Shown: positions 16,248-24,447, counted from the stretch's first letter. The stretch: 64,000 nt of DNA from Massilia sp. erpn (GCF_024400215.1 NZ_CP053748.1:62001-126000); one strand, 5' to 3'. A program made the numbers and translations. The notes: generated by a model not told the origin, from the letters alone.

Positions 16248-17036
16248 TTACAGGCGCGCTTCGGTATACGGACCGGCGTCCGGCAGGCGCAGGCTGGCAC
16301 AGCGGGCCACGGCGTGGGCGCGGTTACTCACGCCCAGCTGGCGGTACAGGCGCTGCAGATGGTTTTTGACGGTCAGGCCGCTAATGCCGAGCAATTGGCC
16401 GATTTCCTCATTGCCTTTGCCTTCGCGCAGCCAGCGCATGATCTGGGCCTGGCGCGCGCTGATGCGGGCCGTGCCGGCGCCCTCGGCGCGCGCCGCCGGC
16501 GCGCCCAGGCTTTGCAAGCCCATGTGCAGGTAAGGCAGCAGCAGGCGCAGGCAATGGGCATGGCGGGCGTCGGGGGCCGGGGCCACATCGAACAGGCAGA
16601 AGAAGGTGGCGCCGCCCGGCAGGCTGTCGCTGCCGTGGACCAGCACATTGTCCAGTCCGAGCGCGTGCAATTCGGCCGGCAGATTGCCGGGAACGCCCGG
16701 CAGGCGCCCTTCCGGCGCCGCGGCGCACAGGGCCAGCGGCACGGCCGCACCGGCGCGGTAGCGGCGCTGCAGACGCACGGCCAGGCCGCTGGCCGGATCG
16801 CACAGGCTGCGCCGCAAGCCTTCGTCCAGCACGCCGCTGTGGAAGCATTCGCTGTGCAACACATCGCCATTCGGCCCCAGCTGCAGGCAAACCAGCAGGC
16901 GGTGCGGCAAGAGCGCCTGCAACTGGCCCTGGGTCCACAGGAAGAACTGGCTGCGTTCACCGATGGCCAGCGCGGTTTCGAAGGCATGCAGCAGGTGATC
17001 CTGCTGCTGCGGATTCAGAATTACGATGGGTTGCAC
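16248..17036 (-). CDS. epsA: EpsA, LuxR-type regulator of the XrtB/exopolysaccharide system
   Basis: A 262-residue regulator with an unrecognised N-terminal sensor-like domain (1-185) and a C-terminal LuxR helix-turn-helix (about 195-255). The HTH begins Ile-Ser-Ala-Arg-Gln-Ala-Gln-Ile-Met-Arg-Trp-Leu and includes Gly-Leu-Thr-Val-Lys-Asn-His-Leu-Gln-Arg-Leu-Tyr. Length and layout match the EpsA family linked to exosortase-B polysaccharide clusters. The start codon is GTG, with GGAG five bases upstream. It lies about 36 kb from the first eps gene, between the secretion/PEP-CTERM genes, so it could couple these loci. Binding targets are not known from sequence. Confidence 0.82.
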   Translation of the reverse strand: MQPIVILNPQQQDHLLHAFETALAIGERSQFFLWTQGQLQALLPHRLLVCLQLGPNGDVLHSECFHSGVLDEGLRRSLCDPASGLAVRLQRRYRAGAAVPLALCAAAPEGRLPGVPGNLPAELHALGLDNVLVHGSDSLPGGATFFCLFDVAPAPDARHAHCLRLLLPYLHMGLQSLGAPAARAEGAGTARISARQAQIMRWLREGKGNEEIGQLLGISGLTVKNHLQRLYRQLGVSNRAHAVARCASLRLPDAGPYTEARL

Positions 17037-17209
17037 AAAGTCTCCAGTCTTCTTATACGCAGGCGTCGCTCGCGGGCTGGCCTTAAGTTAAAAACAAATT
17101 TAACTATGTATTAATCTGAAGTGTCCATTCCAAATACTACGTAGCTCCCGGTTACAGAATGGATGCATGCAAGGTTTCGTATGAAAAATCCCAGCAGAAA
17201 CAAGGCGTT

Positions 17210-17256
17210 CCATTCAAAAAGAAGAGACGCACCGGCCATCCGGGCCCGGTGCGTCT
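17210..17256 (-). terminator. Rho-independent terminator after the PEP-CTERM gene
   Basis: A perfect 11-bp stem (17225-17235 with 17246-17256) is followed on the minus strand by a T-rich run. It lies about 50 bases past the stop at 17308 and would end the nuclease/PEP-CTERM transcript. The remaining bases between epsA and this terminator (17037-17209) should hold the epsA promoter; TGGACA and TTAAAT with an 18-base spacer are a weak candidate. Confidence 0.85.
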
Positions 17257-17307
17257 GTGTGGCGTGCACGCATCACTTTTCAGCGTGCCTGGGGTTTAGC
17301 GCCAGGC

Positions 17308-17973
17308 TTACAGCTTATCGCCATCCCAAGGCTTGCGACGGCGCAGCATGCCCGTCATCAGCAGCAGACCGGTGGCGGTCAGCACCAGCATCGACGGTTC
17401 CGGCACCGCGCTGACGCTGGCGGCCGCCGAGGAAAGCGTGGTGTCGAGGCGGCCGGCGGCGCCGACAGCGCTGCCCGGGGTCCAGGCGAAGCTGACCAGG
17501 CTGCCGTCGATGCCGGCCGGATTGCCCAGCAGCGTGACCTTGTCGGCCGCGTAGGCGGACACGGCAAACGCGGACTGGTTGATGCTGCCCGACAGATCGG
17601 CGTCGCCGCCGATATTGAGGTCAAAGCGCAGCAGGCCACCGAAGTTCACGGCGTGCAACAGGTCGTTCCAGCTGCCGCTATTGCGCAACACATAGCCGCT
17701 GGCCAGCGAGCCGCTGACGTCGCCGAAGACCTCGGTGGCGGCGCCGGCGTCGAAGCCGCGGAAGTTGCTCAGGCGCGCCGTGGCGGCCGGGCTGAGGCCG
17801 GTGCCAGCCGGGTTGAACTGGAAGTCCAGCCAGCCATTGCTGCCGAAGCCGCGCGTATCGATGGACACGCTCAGCGTGCCGGCGGCGGCCAGGCCGCTGA
17901 GCAGAGCCAGGGTGACGGCGGCCACGGCCTGGCGCGCCAGCTGGCGCAGGGAGAAAGTGGAAGTCTTGAACAT
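17308..17973 (-). CDS. PEP-CTERM surface protein
   Basis: A 221-residue exported protein with a signal peptide (about 1-31), a beta-rich body that starts Thr-Leu-Ser-Val-Ser-Ile-Asp-Thr-Arg-Gly-Phe, and a canonical C-terminal sorting signal. That signal is Ala-Val-Pro-Glu-Pro-Ser, a hydrophobic helix and an Arg-Arg-Arg-Lys patch, with eight further residues behind it. The start at 17973 is the Met before the signal peptide; the gene begins 20 bases after the nuclease stop, so the two are likely co-transcribed. Substrate of the XrtB exosortase by inference; function otherwise unknown. Confidence 0.85.
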   Translation of the reverse strand: MFKTSTFSLRQLARQAVAAVTLALLSGLAAAGTLSVSIDTRGFGSNGWLDFQFNPAGTGLSPAATARLSNFRGFDAGAATEVFGDVSGSLASGYVLRNSGSWNDLLHAVNFGGLLRFDLNIGGDADLSGSINQSAFAVSAYAADKVTLLGNPAGIDGSLVSFAWTPGSAVGAAGRLDTTLSSAAASVSAVPEPSMLVLTATGLLLMTGMLRRRKPWDGDKL

Positions 17974-17993
17974 GGTGTGTTTTTCCTTAAGCA

Positions 17994-20990
17994 TTAGAAG
18001 TTACCGCGATACAGCTTGGTGCTGTAGCTGGTATTGACTTTGGACGGGTTGCTGAAGCTGACCGCCACCGTGAGCGCCGCGCCCGGCGCCAGCTCGCTGG
18101 CGGCCAGGGTGATGTAGGGCGCGCCGTCATGGCTGCCGGTCGCGTTGCTCAGGCTGACGCCGGCCGTCAGGTTTTCCAGCGCCAGCTGGAAGGGGCCGCT
18201 CAACACCGCGCTGCCGCTATTGCGCACGGTGATGGTGCCGCTGAATTTCTGCGTGGCGCGGTTGAACACCAGGGCCGAGCTTTGCACCTGCACGCTGGCC
18301 GTGATGTCACTGACGGCCGGCTGCAGGTTCAGGCTGACCACCACCGGATCGTGGTCCGAAGCGCGGTAAGGCAGCGCGTCATACAGGTCCTGCGGCTTGC
18401 CCTCGGTGTTGTAGTCGATCACGGTCGGCTCGTCGGCGTTCACATGCCATTCGGCGACGCCGGCCACTTGCGGGCTCAGCGTGGCGCTGGCCAGGGCGTG
18501 GTCGAGGTAGCCGGCCTGGTGGCCGAAGACGTAGGAGTAAGGCAAGCCTTGCGGACGCACGAAGCGCTCCAGCTGGTTGACGAAGCCGCGCGCGGTGATG
18601 GCGGCGATCGGGTCTTCCATGCCGTAGGAATTCATATCGCCGATCAGCAGCACGTCCGGATCGCCGGCGCTCGCCGCCACTTGCGGTACGAAGACCTGGG
18701 CCAGGCGCTGGGCCTGCTGGACGCGGGTGGCGTTCCAGCAGCTTTGGCCGTCGCCCTTGTCCGCATCGGGACCGCTGCCGCCCGGGCAGCTGCCCTTCGA
18801 TTTCAGGTGGTTGACGATGAGCGAGAACTTCTCGCCGTTGGCGGCGCGGAAGGTCTGGGCCATGGGCGGACGGTTGTTGATGCTGTGCTCGTCGGCCAGG
18901 GCTGGACCGGCCAGGCTCAGGCGGCCCGGCTTGTAGATCATGGCGACGCGGATGGCGTCGGTGCCGGTGGCGGCCGGCTTCGGCACCACGGCGTAGACGG
19001 TGGCGCCATACGACGCGTTCAGGCTGTCGACCAGGTAGTTGACGGCGGTGTCGCCATTGTTCTGGATCTCCATCAGACCCACGACGTCGGCGTCGATGCC
19101 TTTGAGTTCGGCCACGATCTTGTCGCGCTGGCGGATGAATTCGTTCAGATTGTCGGCGCCGCGGCAGTTGCTGCGCGAGACCGAGCTGCCCAGGCTGCAG
19201 CCCTGGTTGCTCTGGCCGGTCGCGTTCATGCCGTTGGTGAAGGTGGTGAAGAAGTTCAGCACATTGGCGCTGGCCACTTTCACATTGCCGGCCGCCAGCA
19301 GTGGCGCGCCGCTGCGCGGGTTGTCGCGCGAGAAGCGCGGCGCGCCCAGGGGCTGCAGCTTGAAGGCCGCGCCGCCGCCGCCGATGGCGCCGAAGTCGAT
19401 CACGCCGGTCAGGTCGGACACGGTGTCGCCGGCGCGCACGGTATTGTCCTGGCCGATATACGGGATGGTGCTCGGCGTGGTGAAGATGCCGTCATCGAGC
19501 ACGATCAGGTTGGCGGCATTGGCAGTCGCCAGCGCCTGGGCTTCGGCCGAGCGTGGCGCGTAGCGGTTGGTCGGCAGTTCCAGGCGGCCGGAAGACAGGC
19601 TCAGCTCGCCGCGCTGGCCCAGGTATTCAGCCTGGGACACCGTCAGCGGACGCACGAAGCGCACCAGCATGCCTTCCACCCGGTCCAGCTGCGTATTCGG
19701 CAGCTCGATATTGGTCGGGGTGATGCTGTGGCCGCTGCTGCGCACGCTGATCGCCGTCACGTCTTTCAGCTCGGTGTAGGAACGCTTGGCGCCGCTCGGC
19801 GTGTATTCGAAGACGGTGCCGGTCACGCGCACCAGGTCGCCCGGCTGGGCGTTGCTGGCGGTGGCGCCGGTATAGACGAACAGGCCGTCCGAGGTGCTCG
19901 GATCGCCGTCGCCGGCCGCATCCTGCAGGAAGAAGCCGCCGCCCACCTTCAGGGTCAGCACGCCTTCGGTGGTCTGCACCGTGCCGTTGTCCGGGCTGGT
20001 GGCGCCGCTGCCCTGGATTTGCGGGATGCGGCGGGTCACGCCGCCGGTGGCGGCGACGGTGACCGTGATGTCGCAGCTGCTGGCGTCGCCTTCCGTGTTG
20101 GCGAAGCGCACGCTGAGCGGATAGCTGCCGGCCGCCACGCCGGCCGCCACCGTCAGCTCGGCGCTGGCGCTGGCGCCGGTGGCGCTGGCCGCGGCGAAGT
20201 TGTCGAGGCTGATGCCGGCCACGCCGCCGCTCAGGCTGGCGCTGCTGACGATGCCGTCTTCATCCTTGGCCGTCAGGGCGGCGCTGGCGGCGCTGCCGAA
20301 GGCGACCGGCAAGGCGGCCGGGCAGCTCACCACGACCGGTTTCACCACCGGCGCGCCGCAGACATGACGCGCCGCGCTGCTATTGCGCGGGGCAGGGGCC
20401 AGCACGGCGAAGTCGGCGCCGTTATTGTCGCTGTCGCTGCAACCCTCGTCCTTGCGCAGCACGGCCGTGGCATTGCCGGTGCCGCCGGCGGCCGCGCCGC
20501 CTTCATAGCCATTGGCCGTGCCCCAGCCGAGCAGGTCGATGACGCTGGCGCCGCCCGGGTTGGCGCCGCTCAGGAGCGCATTGGCATTGCTCAGGGCCAC
20601 TTTGCCGGCCGTGCCGGACATGGCGATGCTGCCGATCAGATCGGCCGGCACATCCACGCTGCCGCCGGCACCGAGCGCCTCGCGCACCAGATAGTATTGG
20701 CCGGGCTGCAGGGTGACATCGGGCAGGGCCGTTTTCTGCCAGCTGGTGCCGGCGGCGCTGGCGTACTGCACGCTCCAGCCATTCAGGGCAACGGGCTTGG
20801 CACCGCGGTTGAACAGCTCGATAAAGTCGGCCTTATAAGTGGCGCCGTTATTGCCGCCACCGCCGTACACCTGGCTGATGACGATGTCGGAGGCGGCCAG
20901 CGCGGGTGCGCTCAGGCCAGCGAGCAGGGAGGCCAGCACGGTCAGGCGGGCGGTAGGCGCGCCGAAGCGGGCAGATGCGTATCGGTTCAT
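17994..20990 (-). CDS. Large secreted ExeM/NucH-type endonuclease with lamin-tail domain
   Basis: A 998-residue exported nuclease. After a signal peptide (about 1-32) comes a lamin-tail-like domain with Tyr-Gly-Gly-Gly-Gly-Asn-Asn-Gly-Ala and Asp-Phe-Ile-Glu-Leu-Phe-Asn. An OB-fold-like middle region follows, then an endonuclease/exonuclease/phosphatase domain (about 540-880) with Leu-Met-Glu-Ile-Gln-Asn-Asn, an Ile-Gly-Asp-Met-Asn-Ser motif and the terminal Ser-Asp-His-Asp-Pro-Val metal site. A beta-sandwich ends the protein without a PEP-CTERM signal. This layout matches ExeM-type nucleases that digest extracellular DNA. It is divergent from the 21237 PEP-CTERM gene, with an 18-bp palindrome midway. 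Confidence 0.92.
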   Translation of the reverse strand: MNRYASARFGAPTARLTVLASLLAGLSAPALAASDIVISQVYGGGGNNGATYKADFIELFNRGAKPVALNGWSVQYASAAGTSWQKTALPDVTLQPGQYYLVREALGAGGSVDVPADLIGSIAMSGTAGKVALSNANALLSGANPGGASVIDLLGWGTANGYEGGAAAGGTGNATAVLRKDEGCSDSDNNGADFAVLAPAPRNSSAARHVCGAPVVKPVVVSCPAALPVAFGSAASAALTAKDEDGIVSSASLSGGVAGISLDNFAAASATGASASAELTVAAGVAAGSYPLSVRFANTEGDASSCDITVTVAATGGVTRRIPQIQGSGATSPDNGTVQTTEGVLTLKVGGGFFLQDAAGDGDPSTSDGLFVYTGATASNAQPGDLVRVTGTVFEYTPSGAKRSYTELKDVTAISVRSSGHSITPTNIELPNTQLDRVEGMLVRFVRPLTVSQAEYLGQRGELSLSSGRLELPTNRYAPRSAEAQALATANAANLIVLDDGIFTTPSTIPYIGQDNTVRAGDTVSDLTGVIDFGAIGGGGAAFKLQPLGAPRFSRDNPRSGAPLLAAGNVKVASANVLNFFTTFTNGMNATGQSNQGCSLGSSVSRSNCRGADNLNEFIRQRDKIVAELKGIDADVVGLMEIQNNGDTAVNYLVDSLNASYGATVYAVVPKPAATGTDAIRVAMIYKPGRLSLAGPALADEHSINNRPPMAQTFRAANGEKFSLIVNHLKSKGSCPGGSGPDADKGDGQSCWNATRVQQAQRLAQVFVPQVAASAGDPDVLLIGDMNSYGMEDPIAAITARGFVNQLERFVRPQGLPYSYVFGHQAGYLDHALASATLSPQVAGVAEWHVNADEPTVIDYNTEGKPQDLYDALPYRASDHDPVVVSLNLQPAVSDITASVQVQSSALVFNRATQKFSGTITVRNSGSAVLSGPFQLALENLTAGVSLSNATGSHDGAPYITLAASELAPGAALTVAVSFSNPSKVNTSYSTKLYRGNF

Positions 20991-21105
20991 GTTTTTGTGG
21001 GGGTATAGAAGTTAACAAGAGGACTTCAATATTGCTATTCACATATTAGCTGCCTGTTATTACTGCTTAATGACAATACATTAATTCAATTATGGCAAGT
21101 GAAAA

Positions 21106-21123
21106 TGTCGGACATTTCCTACA
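21106..21123. promoter_or_regulatory. Imperfect 18-bp palindrome (putative operator)
   Basis: TGTCGGACATTTCCTACA matches the perfect palindrome at 23727-23744 in 16 of 18 positions. It sits about 115 bases from both divergent start codons (20990 minus and 21237 plus), as expected for a shared regulatory site. The rest of 20991-21236 is AT-rich with no gene. Confidence 0.5.
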
Positions 21124-21236
21124 TCTGTCGCGTAGCAACCACCGCTGCCCCCATGGAATGGCGCACACTGCCAGAACACCAAGCATCGTTTCATATCAGA
21201 AATGGGCCTTCACGCCAGCCTTCCAGGACACTGATC

Positions 21237-21881
21237 ATGAACTTCCTGCACCGTCTTGCCCTGCTGCCGCTGGCCGCCCTGCTGACACTGGGCGGCACGC
21301 CCGCCTGCGCCCAGCAGGCCGCTGGCAGCGCCGCGCCCGCGCCCTCCCCCTGTTCCAGCCATTTGCGCCAGCAGCGCTCGCACGCCGATCTGGATGCCAC
21401 CTACAATCCCTGCCGCCTGCAGGATGGCGAAGTCGACAGCGGCGCGCGCCTGAACGACGGCGACAGCAGGCGGCAGGATTGGAACGACAGCGCAGCGGAA
21501 GCGCCGCGCCACCGCTTTCTGGACCTGGGCGAGCAGCATGCGCTGGGCTTGGCGCTGAACGCCGGGCTGCCCGGCGGGGACCTGGGGTGGCGTCAAGGCG
21601 CCCTGCCCGGCTGGCGCATTGCAATGGAAGAGGAGGCAGGGCACAGCTGGGAGCCGCTGCCGCCGGCCGTGCACTGGTGGCGCACCGAAGCGCCGGGCTG
21701 GCTGCGCAGCGGCGGCGTGGACGGCCCGGGCCGCTTTGGCCTGGGCGGCGGCCCGCTCACCTCGCGCCAGGGCGGCGCGGCGGCCAGCGCGCCGGTACCG
21801 GAACCGGCTACGTGGCTCAGTCTGCTGCTGGGACTGGCCCTGCTCAGCGCCGGTAAGGCGCGGCGAGCGGCTCGCCGATGA
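21237..21881 (+). CDS. Small PEP-CTERM protein with Pro-rich, acidic body
   Basis: A 214-residue exported protein with a signal peptide ending Ala-Cys-Ala-Gln (about residue 26), a low-complexity hydrophilic middle with two Cys, and a C-terminal sorting signal Ala-Pro-Val-Pro-Glu-Pro-Ala-Thr, a Leu-rich helix and a basic end (Arg-Arg-Ala-Ala-Arg-Arg). The ATG at 21237 is chosen because the signal peptide starts there and an AGGA motif lies upstream. Its last 38 bases overlap the convergent gene at 21844-22884. Function unknown; presumed XrtB substrate. Confidence 0.78.
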   Translation: MNFLHRLALLPLAALLTLGGTPACAQQAAGSAAPAPSPCSSHLRQQRSHADLDATYNPCRLQDGEVDSGARLNDGDSRRQDWNDSAAEAPRHRFLDLGEQHALGLALNAGLPGGDLGWRQGALPGWRIAMEEEAGHSWEPLPPAVHWWRTEAPGWLRSGGVDGPGRFGLGGGPLTSRQGGAAASAPVPEPATWLSLLLGLALLSAGKARRAARR

Positions 21882-22884
21882 ACAGCCCCTGGGCCGGCCA
21901 GGCCACGCTGCGCCAGTAGGCTTCCACGGCGCTGGCACCATTCAGGTAGTGACGCAGCAGCACGGCGGAGTTGGGGAATTTCTGCCAATAATTGCACGGT
22001 TCGCTCACCGAGCCGTAGCTGGCGGTGGCGCCCGCCTCCAGCCAGCGCAGGCTGCTCATCTGGGTCGTCCCCAACAGGTCGCCGCCTGTCGAGGTCAAGT
22101 GGTCGGCCAGGGCGCCGGGCAGAAATTGCAGGGTTTCCAGCTTGTCCACGCGCGCCTTGCCGGTCTGGTAGAACATGATGTCGCGCGCGCCTTCCAGCAC
22201 ATCCGACTGCTGGGTCTTGATGCTCAGGCGGCGCGCCGGCAAGGCGGTGCTTTTGGGGAAGAACTGGGCGCGGCTATTGCGCGCCTGTTCGCTGGTGACC
22301 AGGAAGTAGGCGTTGGCCGAGGGCATGCTGAAACCACCGGCCATGCCGCGCCCGATCAAGGCTTTGGCGTCCGCCACCGATTCCGTCGGCATCAGCATGG
22401 CCAGGCGCATCATATGCTGCTGCGCGGGCTTGGCCGCGTTCGAATTGAAATAGGGACTGGGCTTGCCCGGCCCGCAGGGCTTGGCGCATTGCTCGGCATC
22501 GAAGCCCAGGGCATAGGCGCTGGTCAGGGAATTGCATTCGACCGCATAGGGCGCGGTCCAGACGAAGAGCACGGCCTGGATTTCCGGTCCCAGCTTGGCG
22601 TTGATTTCATCCTTGAGCTTGCCAAAGCTGATCACATCGAGCTTGCGCGGGCGCTGCGCAATGCGCACATGTACCACATTGCCCTCCGGGATATGGCGCG
22701 CCTTGCGGTAATACTCGCCGATTTCGACGCTATTGGGTTCTTCGTCATTGATGACGATGGCGAGCTGGGCGGGCTGCAGACCGGCGGCGGGCGGCAGGCT
22801 GGTGTCGGCGGCAGCCGGCAAGAGACTCAGGGCAGCGGCCACGGCGGCCACCCGGGAAAAGGACAGGAAACGCAAAACGCTCAC
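21844..22884 (-). CDS. TIGR03790-type exported protein
   Basis: A 346-residue protein with a signal peptide (about 1-26). It begins its mature part Gln-Leu-Ala-Ile-Val-Ile-Asn-Asp-Glu-Glu-Pro-Asn-Ser, followed by Tyr-Tyr-Arg-Lys-Ala-Arg and Ile-Pro-Glu-Gly-Asn-Val. These are hallmarks of the uncharacterised TIGR03790 family, found often in PEP-CTERM genomes. A Cys-Ala-Lys-Pro-Cys-Gly-Pro-Gly motif sits near residue 130. No PEP-CTERM tail is present. Enzymatic role unknown. It overlaps the end of the convergent PEP-CTERM gene by 38 bases. Confidence 0.8.
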   Translation of the reverse strand: MSVLRFLSFSRVAAVAAALSLLPAAADTSLPPAAGLQPAQLAIVINDEEPNSVEIGEYYRKARHIPEGNVVHVRIAQRPRKLDVISFGKLKDEINAKLGPEIQAVLFVWTAPYAVECNSLTSAYALGFDAEQCAKPCGPGKPSPYFNSNAAKPAQQHMMRLAMLMPTESVADAKALIGRGMAGGFSMPSANAYFLVTSEQARNSRAQFFPKSTALPARRLSIKTQQSDVLEGARDIMFYQTGKARVDKLETLQFLPGALADHLTSTGGDLLGTTQMSSLRWLEAGATASYGSVSEPCNYWQKFPNSAVLLRHYLNGASAVEAYWRSVAWPAQGLFIGEPLAAPYRR

Positions 22885-22903
22885 TCCGTGGAAGTCGCAA
22901 GAA

Positions 22904-22944
22904 TAAAAAAACGGAAGCGGCCGCTCAACGGCGGCAGCTTCCGT
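22904..22944 (-). terminator. Rho-independent terminator after the FxDxF PEP-CTERM gene
   Basis: ACGGAAGC (22911-22918) pairs with GCTTCCGT (22937-22944), with further GC pairing inside. On the minus strand seven T residues follow the stem. It lies about 20 bases past the stop at 22963. Confidence 0.9.
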
Positions 22945-22962
22945 TCCGATTATAGCGCGAGC

Positions 22963-23496
22963 TTAAGCGGCTTTATCGTCTTTGCGGCGACGGGCCACAA
23001 AAGCGGCCACGCCCAGACCGGCCAGCAACATGCCATAGGTGGCAGGCTCAGGCACGGCGGTCACCGTCACATTGCCGCCGTAGCTGATGGCTTTCGACGT
23101 CAGCACGGTGCCGGTGATCAGCAGGTAGTAGCTGTCAGCGACCAGCTTGCTGGCGTTCAGGGTCCACACATCGGCCAGGCCGGAGGCCTGCTGCACGCCG
23201 CCCAGGGACAGGCCGGCGGAGTTGAACAGGCTGAAGCCGGTGATGTTGATCACATCCACCAGGCCTGGGCTCACCGCCACGACGCCGGTGCCGATGTCGC
23301 CGGTACCGCCGATGGTGAAGTTCCAGCGGTCGCTGAAGGTGTCACCCGCCTTGGCTTGCAGCGAACGGCCATAGTCGATGGTGCCACCGGTCAGCGTGAT
23401 GGTCTTGCTCTGGCTGACGTCGGCCGCATAGGCCGAACCAGCCGCCAGCGAAGCCGCCGCCAGTGCTACAGCAGCGAAAATTTTCTTACCATGCAT
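22963..23496 (-). CDS. FxDxF-type PEP-CTERM protein (paralogue 1)
   Basis: A 177-residue exported protein: signal peptide ending Ala-Tyr-Ala-Ala (about residue 24), a beta-rich body with Phe-Ser-Asp-Arg-Trp-Asn-Phe, which fits the Phe-x-Asp-x-aromatic motif of FxDxF PEP-CTERM proteins, and a terminal Val-Pro-Glu-Pro-Ala-Thr sorting signal with a hydrophobic helix and Arg-Arg-Arg-Lys. The Met at 23496 is preferred because the signal peptide begins there; twelve upstream codons in frame are unlikely to be used. It is the first of three neighbouring paralogues. Confidence 0.88.
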   Translation of the reverse strand: MHGKKIFAAVALAAASLAAGSAYAADVSQSKTITLTGGTIDYGRSLQAKAGDTFSDRWNFTIGGTGDIGTGVVAVSPGLVDVINITGFSLFNSAGLSLGGVQQASGLADVWTLNASKLVADSYYLLITGTVLTSKAISYGGNVTVTAVPEPATYGMLLAGLGVAAFVARRRKDDKAA

Positions 23497-23726
23497 TGTA
23501 TTACCCCCGTAAAAATAAGATCGGTCACCCACAGGCGACCGGGTTCATCAAGTACTGCGCCGCGATACTAACATGGGGTAAAAAAGAACATTGCACGATT
23601 GATATGGTTTTATTTCCCAATAAAAACAATGCCTTAGATAAACTTTGCAAATGCAATGCACTGGCGCTCCCATCCCCAGAGGGAAACGCCGAGGTCATGT
23701 CACAAATTGCAAGGCGCACAGCGCGA
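23497..23726. other. Intergenic region upstream of the 22963-23496 PEP-CTERM gene
   Basis: About 230 bases, AT-richer than the surroundings, with no credible gene. It includes a weak GG-N10-GC sigma-54-like site on the minus strand (23657-23672; TGGGAG, five bases, GTGCA). Its location downstream of the palindrome at 23727 would fit an activator-dependent promoter, but the match is poor. Confidence 0.35.
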
Positions 23727-23744
23727 TGTAGGAAATTTCCTACA
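23727..23744. promoter_or_regulatory. Perfect 18-bp palindrome (putative operator/upstream activating site)
   Basis: TGTAGGAAATTTCCTACA is fully self-complementary. It lies about 230 bases upstream of the 23496 start codon on the minus strand and just outside the bidirectional terminator at 23773. A near copy occurs at 21106 and a half-site at 11513, all upstream of PEP-CTERM genes. Confidence 0.6.
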
Positions 23745-23772
23745 CCAAGACGAGAAAAATTGAGGGAGAAAC

Positions 23773-23812
23773 CATAAACAAAAAGGAGGCCGCAGCCTCC
23801 TTTTTGTTTATG
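23773..23812. terminator. Long perfect bidirectional hairpin terminator
   Basis: An 18-bp perfect stem (23773-23790 with 23795-23812) with a four-base loop. The stem itself contains A5 and T5 runs, so a U-tract forms on either strand. It lies 11 bases past the stop of the minus-strand PEP-CTERM gene at 23824. Confidence 0.9.
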
Positions 23813-23823
23813 CAGTACGGAAA

Positions 23824-24402
23824 TTACGCTTGCTTGCGGCGGCGTGCCACCACGCCCACCAGGCCCAGGCCGGTCAGCAGCATGCCCAGGGTGGCGGGCT
23901 CCGGCACGGCAACGGCTGGCGCCACGGCGATATTGCCGCTGTAAGAACCGCCAACGGCGGAGTTGACATAGCCTTCCACGGCCAGCGTGTAGGTACCGGC
24001 GCTCAACGGCGTTTTGCCGCTATCGAACAGCCAGGTCTGGCTCGAGGGCAGCGAGTTGAGCACATCCTTTTTGCCGATGAGCACGTAGGTACCGCCACTC
24101 AACAGGCTGAAACCGCTGATGTGCAGGCCGGAGCTGGCATTCAGCACCGAGCTCATCATCGCCGACAAGTCGTAGGTGGTGGGCGTGGTGAAGGTGTACA
24201 GGTCTTTGAAGTAATTATTGCCTTCGCCAGCCTGGGCGCCATTCACCAGCTTGATGGTGCGGCCGATGCCGGCGCTGGAGTAGTCATCCAGTTCGGCGCT
24301 CAGGTCGGTTCCGGGCGCACTCAGGTTGATCGGCGCAGCGCCGGCCACGCCGGCCACGGCGAACAGGAAGGTCAACAACAGGGATTGGAAAGTTTTTTTC
24401 AT
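23824..24402 (-). CDS. FxDxF-type PEP-CTERM protein (paralogue 2)
   Basis: A 192-residue exported protein: signal peptide (about 1-22), body with Tyr-Phe-Lys-Asp-Leu-Tyr-Thr-Phe (the Phe-x-Asp-x-aromatic motif), and a C-terminal Val-Pro-Glu-Pro-Ala-Thr-Leu-Gly sorting signal with a hydrophobic helix and Arg-Arg-Arg-Lys-Gln-Ala. It follows paralogue 3 after 45 bases on the same strand, so both may share a promoter. The hairpin at 23773 closes the unit. Presumed XrtB substrate; molecular role unknown. Confidence 0.88.
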   Translation of the reverse strand: MKKTFQSLLLTFLFAVAGVAGAAPINLSAPGTDLSAELDDYSSAGIGRTIKLVNGAQAGEGNNYFKDLYTFTTPTTYDLSAMMSSVLNASSGLHISGFSLLSGGTYVLIGKKDVLNSLPSSQTWLFDSGKTPLSAGTYTLAVEGYVNSAVGGSYSGNIAVAPAVAVPEPATLGMLLTGLGLVGVVARRRKQA

Positions 24403-24447
24403 AAGATATAGGGGAACTGGATTAAGCCGCTAAGATTGGAAATCGCT

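Noticed and set aside
18129..21008. Long open frame on the plus strand (about 959 codons)
   Set aside because: It is antisense to the ExeM-type nuclease, with an Ala/Gly/Arg-rich composition and no recognisable motif.
21124..21236. Sigma-54 promoter downstream of the palindrome at 21106
   Set aside because: TGGCGCACACTGCC is close by eye, but GG and GC are only eight bases apart instead of ten.
23698..23711. TGTCACAAATTGCA as a sigma-54 site, shared in part with 11584
   Set aside because: Only three bases separate the two elements; sigma-54 needs five. The shared TGTCACAAATT may be coincidence.
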